From positions 1-14,780 of the forward strand of contig CALESG010000125.1 in assembly GCA_937907215.1 (NCBI GenBank): 14,780 nucleotides of DNA, in the 5' to 3' direction. The position numbers were made by a program, and so were the translations under genes. Under the pieces are notes generated by a model. The model was given only the letters and a program-made list of their open reading frames with translations. It did not search any database and was not told the DNA's origin. This document shows, one piece after another, positions 12,016-14,780 of the stretch; within the stretch, counting starts at the first letter, position 1; every line of letters begins with the position of its first letter. This DNA is from an uncultured Ruminococcus sp. GTDB taxonomy: Bacteria > Bacillota > Clostridia > Oscillospirales > Ruminococcaceae.

Positions 12016-14780
12016 TTGGAATTTAATACATTTGAATCCATAAAAATTGGTCTTGCATCTCCGGAACGAATCCGGGAATGGTCATACGGCGCAGTTGAGC
12101 GTCCTGAAACCATAAATTACCGTACACAAAAGCCAGAGCGTGATGGTTTATACTGTGAACGTATCTTTGGTCCAACCAAAGACTGGGAATGTCACTGCGG
12201 AAAATTTAAGAAAATTCGCTTCAAAGGTAAAGTCTGCGATCGCTGCGGCGTTGAGGTTACTCGTTCTAAGGTTCGCCGTGAACGTATGGGACACATCGAA
12301 TTAGCAGCACCAGTTTCACATATCTGGTATTTTAAAGGCACTCCATCACGTATTGGTCAAATGCTTGAAATATCACAGAAACGTTTGGAAGAAGTACTTT
12401 ACTTTACAAAATATATCGTTCTTGATCCCGGCAATACAGAGCTTGAAAAGAAACAGCTTCTGACGGAAAAAGAATATACAGCATTCCGTGAAAAATACGG
12501 TGAAGAATTCAGAGCATCTATGGGTGCAGAGGCTATATATGAGCTTTTAAAGGAAATTGACCTTGATCAGCTTTCCGCAGAGCTTAAGGAAAGCCTTAAT
12601 GATATGACATCAGAACAGAAGCGTTTAAAGCTTCTGAAGCGTCTTGATATAGTTGAGGCATTTCGTCTGTCAGGCAATCGTCCTGAGTGGATGATACTAA
12701 CAGCTGTTCCAGTTATTCCTCCGGATCTTCGTCCTATGGTAATGCTCGACGGCGGACGTTATGCAACGTCTGACCTTAATGACCTTTATCGCCGTGTTAT
12801 TAACCGTAATAATCGTCTTAAGAGAATGCTTGAGCTGGAAGCTCCGGATATTATCGTAAGAAACGAAAAAAGAATGCTTCAAGAGGCTGTTGACGCACTT
12901 ATCGACAATGGCAGACACGGCAGACCTGTTACAGGTCCAAATAACCGTGCGCTAAAGTCACTTTCTGATATGCTTAAAGGTAAGCAGGGACGCTTCCGTC
13001 AGAATCTTCTTGGTAAGCGTGTTGACTATTCCGGACGTTCTGTTATCGTTGTAGGTCCAGAACTTAAGATGTATCAGTGCGGTCTTCCTAAGGAGATGGC
13101 TCTGGAACTGTTTAAGCCTTTTGTTTTAAAAAGACTTGTTGATACAAAAGTTATTCAGAATATAAAAAGTGCTCGTAAAAAGGTTGATCATGCTTCTCCG
13201 GAAGTTTGGGACGCACTTGAGGATGTTATTAAGGATCACCCGGTTCTCTTAAACCGTGCTCCTACACTTCACCGTTTGGGTATTCAGGCATTTGAACCTA
13301 TTCTTGTTGAAGGTCGTGCAATTAAACTTCATCCGCTTGTATGTTCTGCATTTAATGCGGACTTTGACGGTGACCAGATGGCGGTTCACCTTCCGCTTTC
13401 TGCTGAAGCTCAGGCAGAGGCTCGTTTCCTTATGCTTGCTGCAAATAACCTCTTAAAGCCATCTGATGGACGTCCTGTAGCAGTTCCTACTCAGGATATG
13501 GTACTTGGTTCATATTACCTTACCATGGAAAAAGAAGGCGAAAAGGGTGAGGGCAAGGTATTCCGTGATATAGATGAAGCTCTTATGGCTTATAATGAGG
13601 GTGATGTTTCTATTCACGCAAAAATAAGAGTGCGTGTAGTAAAGGATATTGGCGACAGAAGAGTTACCAAGCTTATTGACTGCACAGTTGGCAGACTTAT
13701 ATTTAATGCAAATATTCCACAGGATCTCGGTTATGTTGATCGTACAAATTCAGATCATCAGTTTGACCTTGAAATAGCATTTCTTGTTGGTAAAAAACAG
13801 CTTGGTCAGATTATTGACCGCTGCATAAAGATCCATGGTACAACTACAACATCTGAAGTTCTTGATAAGATCAAGGCTACAGGATTTAAATATTCTACAA
13901 GAGCAGCTATTACTGTTGCTGTATGTGATGCAAAAATCCCAGAGCAGAAAAAAGAGATCATTGAAGCTGCTGACAGTGTTGTTTCTGATATCAATAATCA
14001 GTATGAATATGGTTATATTTCAGCTGCTGAAAAATCTGCACGTTTTGTAAAGGTGTGGAATCAGGCTACAGAAGATGTTACTACAGCTCTTAAAGATGGT
14101 CTTGATAAGTACAATCCTATCTTTATGATGGCTGACTCCGGTGCCCGTGGTAGTATGAGCCAGATCCGTCAGCTTGCAGGTATGCGTGGACTTATTGCCA
14201 ATACTTCAGGTGCTACTATCGAAATGCCTATTCGTTCAAATTACCGTGAAGGTCTTAACATTCTGGAATACTTCATTTCTTCTCGTGGAGCTCGTAAGGG
14301 ACTTGCCGATACTGCTCTTCGTACAGCTGACTCCGGTTACCTGACAAGACGTCTTGTTGACGTATCACAAGATGTTATTATACGTGAGATAGATTGTAAT
14401 GCAGATGACGGTTTGACAGTATCTGAAATTCGCAATGGCAATGAGCTTATTGAAAAATTTGCTGACCGTCTTGCAGGACGTTATCTTGTTGACGATATAA
14501 AGGATCCTGTAACAGGAGAACTTATTCTTTCTAAGAATAAAATGCTTACAGAAAATGATGCGGCTAAGCTTGAAGCTGCCGGTATTACATCTGTAAAGAT
14601 ACGTTCAGTTCTTACTTGCCGTGCTAAGCAGGGTGTATGTGCTAAGTGTTATGGTATGAACCTTGCAAATGGCAATCTTGTTTCAGTTGGTGAAACTGTT
14701 GGTGTTATTGCAGCTCAGTCTATCGGTGAACCTGGTACTCAGCTGACCATGCGTACTTTCCATACTGGTGGTATCGCATC
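12016..14780 (+). CDS. rpoC: DNA-directed RNA polymerase beta' subunit, 3' end cut by window
   Basis: The first 921 codons of beta' are present with no frameshift, and the gene runs off the window. Beta' carries the catalytic magnesium and most of the DNA channel. Visible landmarks: the N-terminal zinc site C59, C61, C74, C77; the catalytic loop NADFDGD at 447-453 with D449, D451 and D453; the bridge-helix region containing ADSGARGS and QLAGMRGL; the second zinc site C794, C868, C875, C878; and the trigger-loop start AAQSIGEPGTQLTMRTFHTG at 899-918. Translation appears to start at TTG 12016, six bases after AGGAGGT (12003-12009); the reading LEFNTFESIKIGLASPERI matches the family N-terminus and no in-frame ATG lies close by. 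It is the second gene of the rpoBC operon, separated from rpoB by 96 bases that hold a hairpin. Confidence 0.98.
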   Translation, partial: MEFNTFESIKIGLASPERIREWSYGAVERPETINYRTQKPERDGLYCERIFGPTKDWECHCGKFKKIRFKGKVCDRCGVEVTRSKVRRERMGHIELAAPVSHIWYFKGTPSRIGQMLEISQKRLEEVLYFTKYIVLDPGNTELEKKQLLTEKEYTAFREKYGEEFRASMGAEAIYELLKEIDLDQLSAELKESLNDMTSEQKRLKLLKRLDIVEAFRLSGNRPEWMILTAVPVIPPDLRPMVMLDGGRYATSDLNDLYRRVINRNNRLKRMLELEAPDIIVRNEKRMLQEAVDALIDNGRHGRPVTGPNNRALKSLSDMLKGKQGRFRQNLLGKRVDYSGRSVIVVGPELKMYQCGLPKEMALELFKPFVLKRLVDTKVIQNIKSARKKVDHASPEVWDALEDVIKDHPVLLNRAPTLHRLGIQAFEPILVEGRAIKLHPLVCSAFNADFDGDQMAVHLPLSAEAQAEARFLMLAANNLLKPSDGRPVAVPTQDMVLGSYYLTMEKEGEKGEGKVFRDIDEALMAYNEGDVSIHAKIRVRVVKDIGDRRVTKLIDCTVGRLIFNANIPQDLGYVDRTNSDHQFDLEIAFLVGKKQLGQIIDRCIKIHGTTTTSEVLDKIKATGFKYSTRAAITVAVCDAKIPEQKKEIIEAADSVVSDINNQYEYGYISAAEKSARFVKVWNQATEDVTTALKDGLDKYNPIFMMADSGARGSMSQIRQLAGMRGLIANTSGATIEMPIRSNYREGLNILEYFISSRGARKGLADTALRTADSGYLTRRLVDVSQDVIIREIDCNADDGLTVSEIRNGNELIEKFADRLAGRYLVDDIKDPVTGELILSKNKMLTENDAAKLEAAGITSVKIRSVLTCRAKQGVCAKCYGMNLANGNLVSVGETVGVIAAQSIGEPGTQLTMRTFHTGGIA

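Noticed and set aside
1..14780. CRISPR array, phage, toxin-antitoxin, restriction or other defence system
   Set aside because: No regularly spaced direct repeats, integrase, transposase, small toxin pair or nuclease gene was found; the coding content is housekeeping plus single accessory genes.

Overview
The window looks like a chromosomal segment of a low-GC Firmicute, most likely a fibre-degrading Ruminococcus or close relative in the Oscillospiraceae. This is an inference from three things: an N-terminal dockerin on a secreted licheninase (a cellulosome trait), AT-rich intergenic DNA with clean TTGACA/TATAAT promoters and AGGAGG ribosome binding sites, and RNA polymerase beta and beta' sequences of the Bacillus/Clostridium type.

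Layout. Bases 1-46 are the 3' part of a Met-type tRNA (anticodon CAT), followed by its terminator. Then come three separate plus-strand genes, each with its own promoter and terminator: a dockerin-GH16 licheninase (255-1208), a Na+/phosphate cotransporter with a C-terminal PhoU domain (1573-3327), and an initiating polyprenyl-phosphate sugar phosphotransferase (3805-4596). A 14-bp-stem bidirectional terminator (4602-4649) separates these from two minus-strand genes: a RodA/FtsW-family SEDS glycosyltransferase (5794-4655) and a YifB/ComM AAA+ ATPase (7504-5969). After a divergent intergenic region come plus-strand rpoB (8050-11919) and rpoC (from 12016, cut off by the window end), driven by a full-consensus promoter at 7855-7883.

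The genes are mostly housekeeping or single accessory functions: glucan degradation, phosphate uptake, cell-surface glycan initiation, cell-wall elongation, DNA processing and transcription. They do not form one pathway. rpoBC is the only clear operon. No transposase, phage gene, CRISPR array or defence cassette was seen.

The unexplained content is in the intergenic DNA. A 164-bp long inverted-repeat element (7526-7689) sits between the apparent yifB promoter and its start codon, so it would be transcribed as a large leader hairpin. A second, unrelated palindromic element of about 65 bp lies at 3428-3492. The sugar transferase promoter and the rodA-yifB spacer each carry three dyads. A possible two-hairpin small RNA (about 7748-7815) ends at a terminator that has no gene to serve, and the rpoBC leader starts with a long nested hairpin. 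All starts were chosen by ribosome binding site spacing; yifB and rpoC appear to use TTG.
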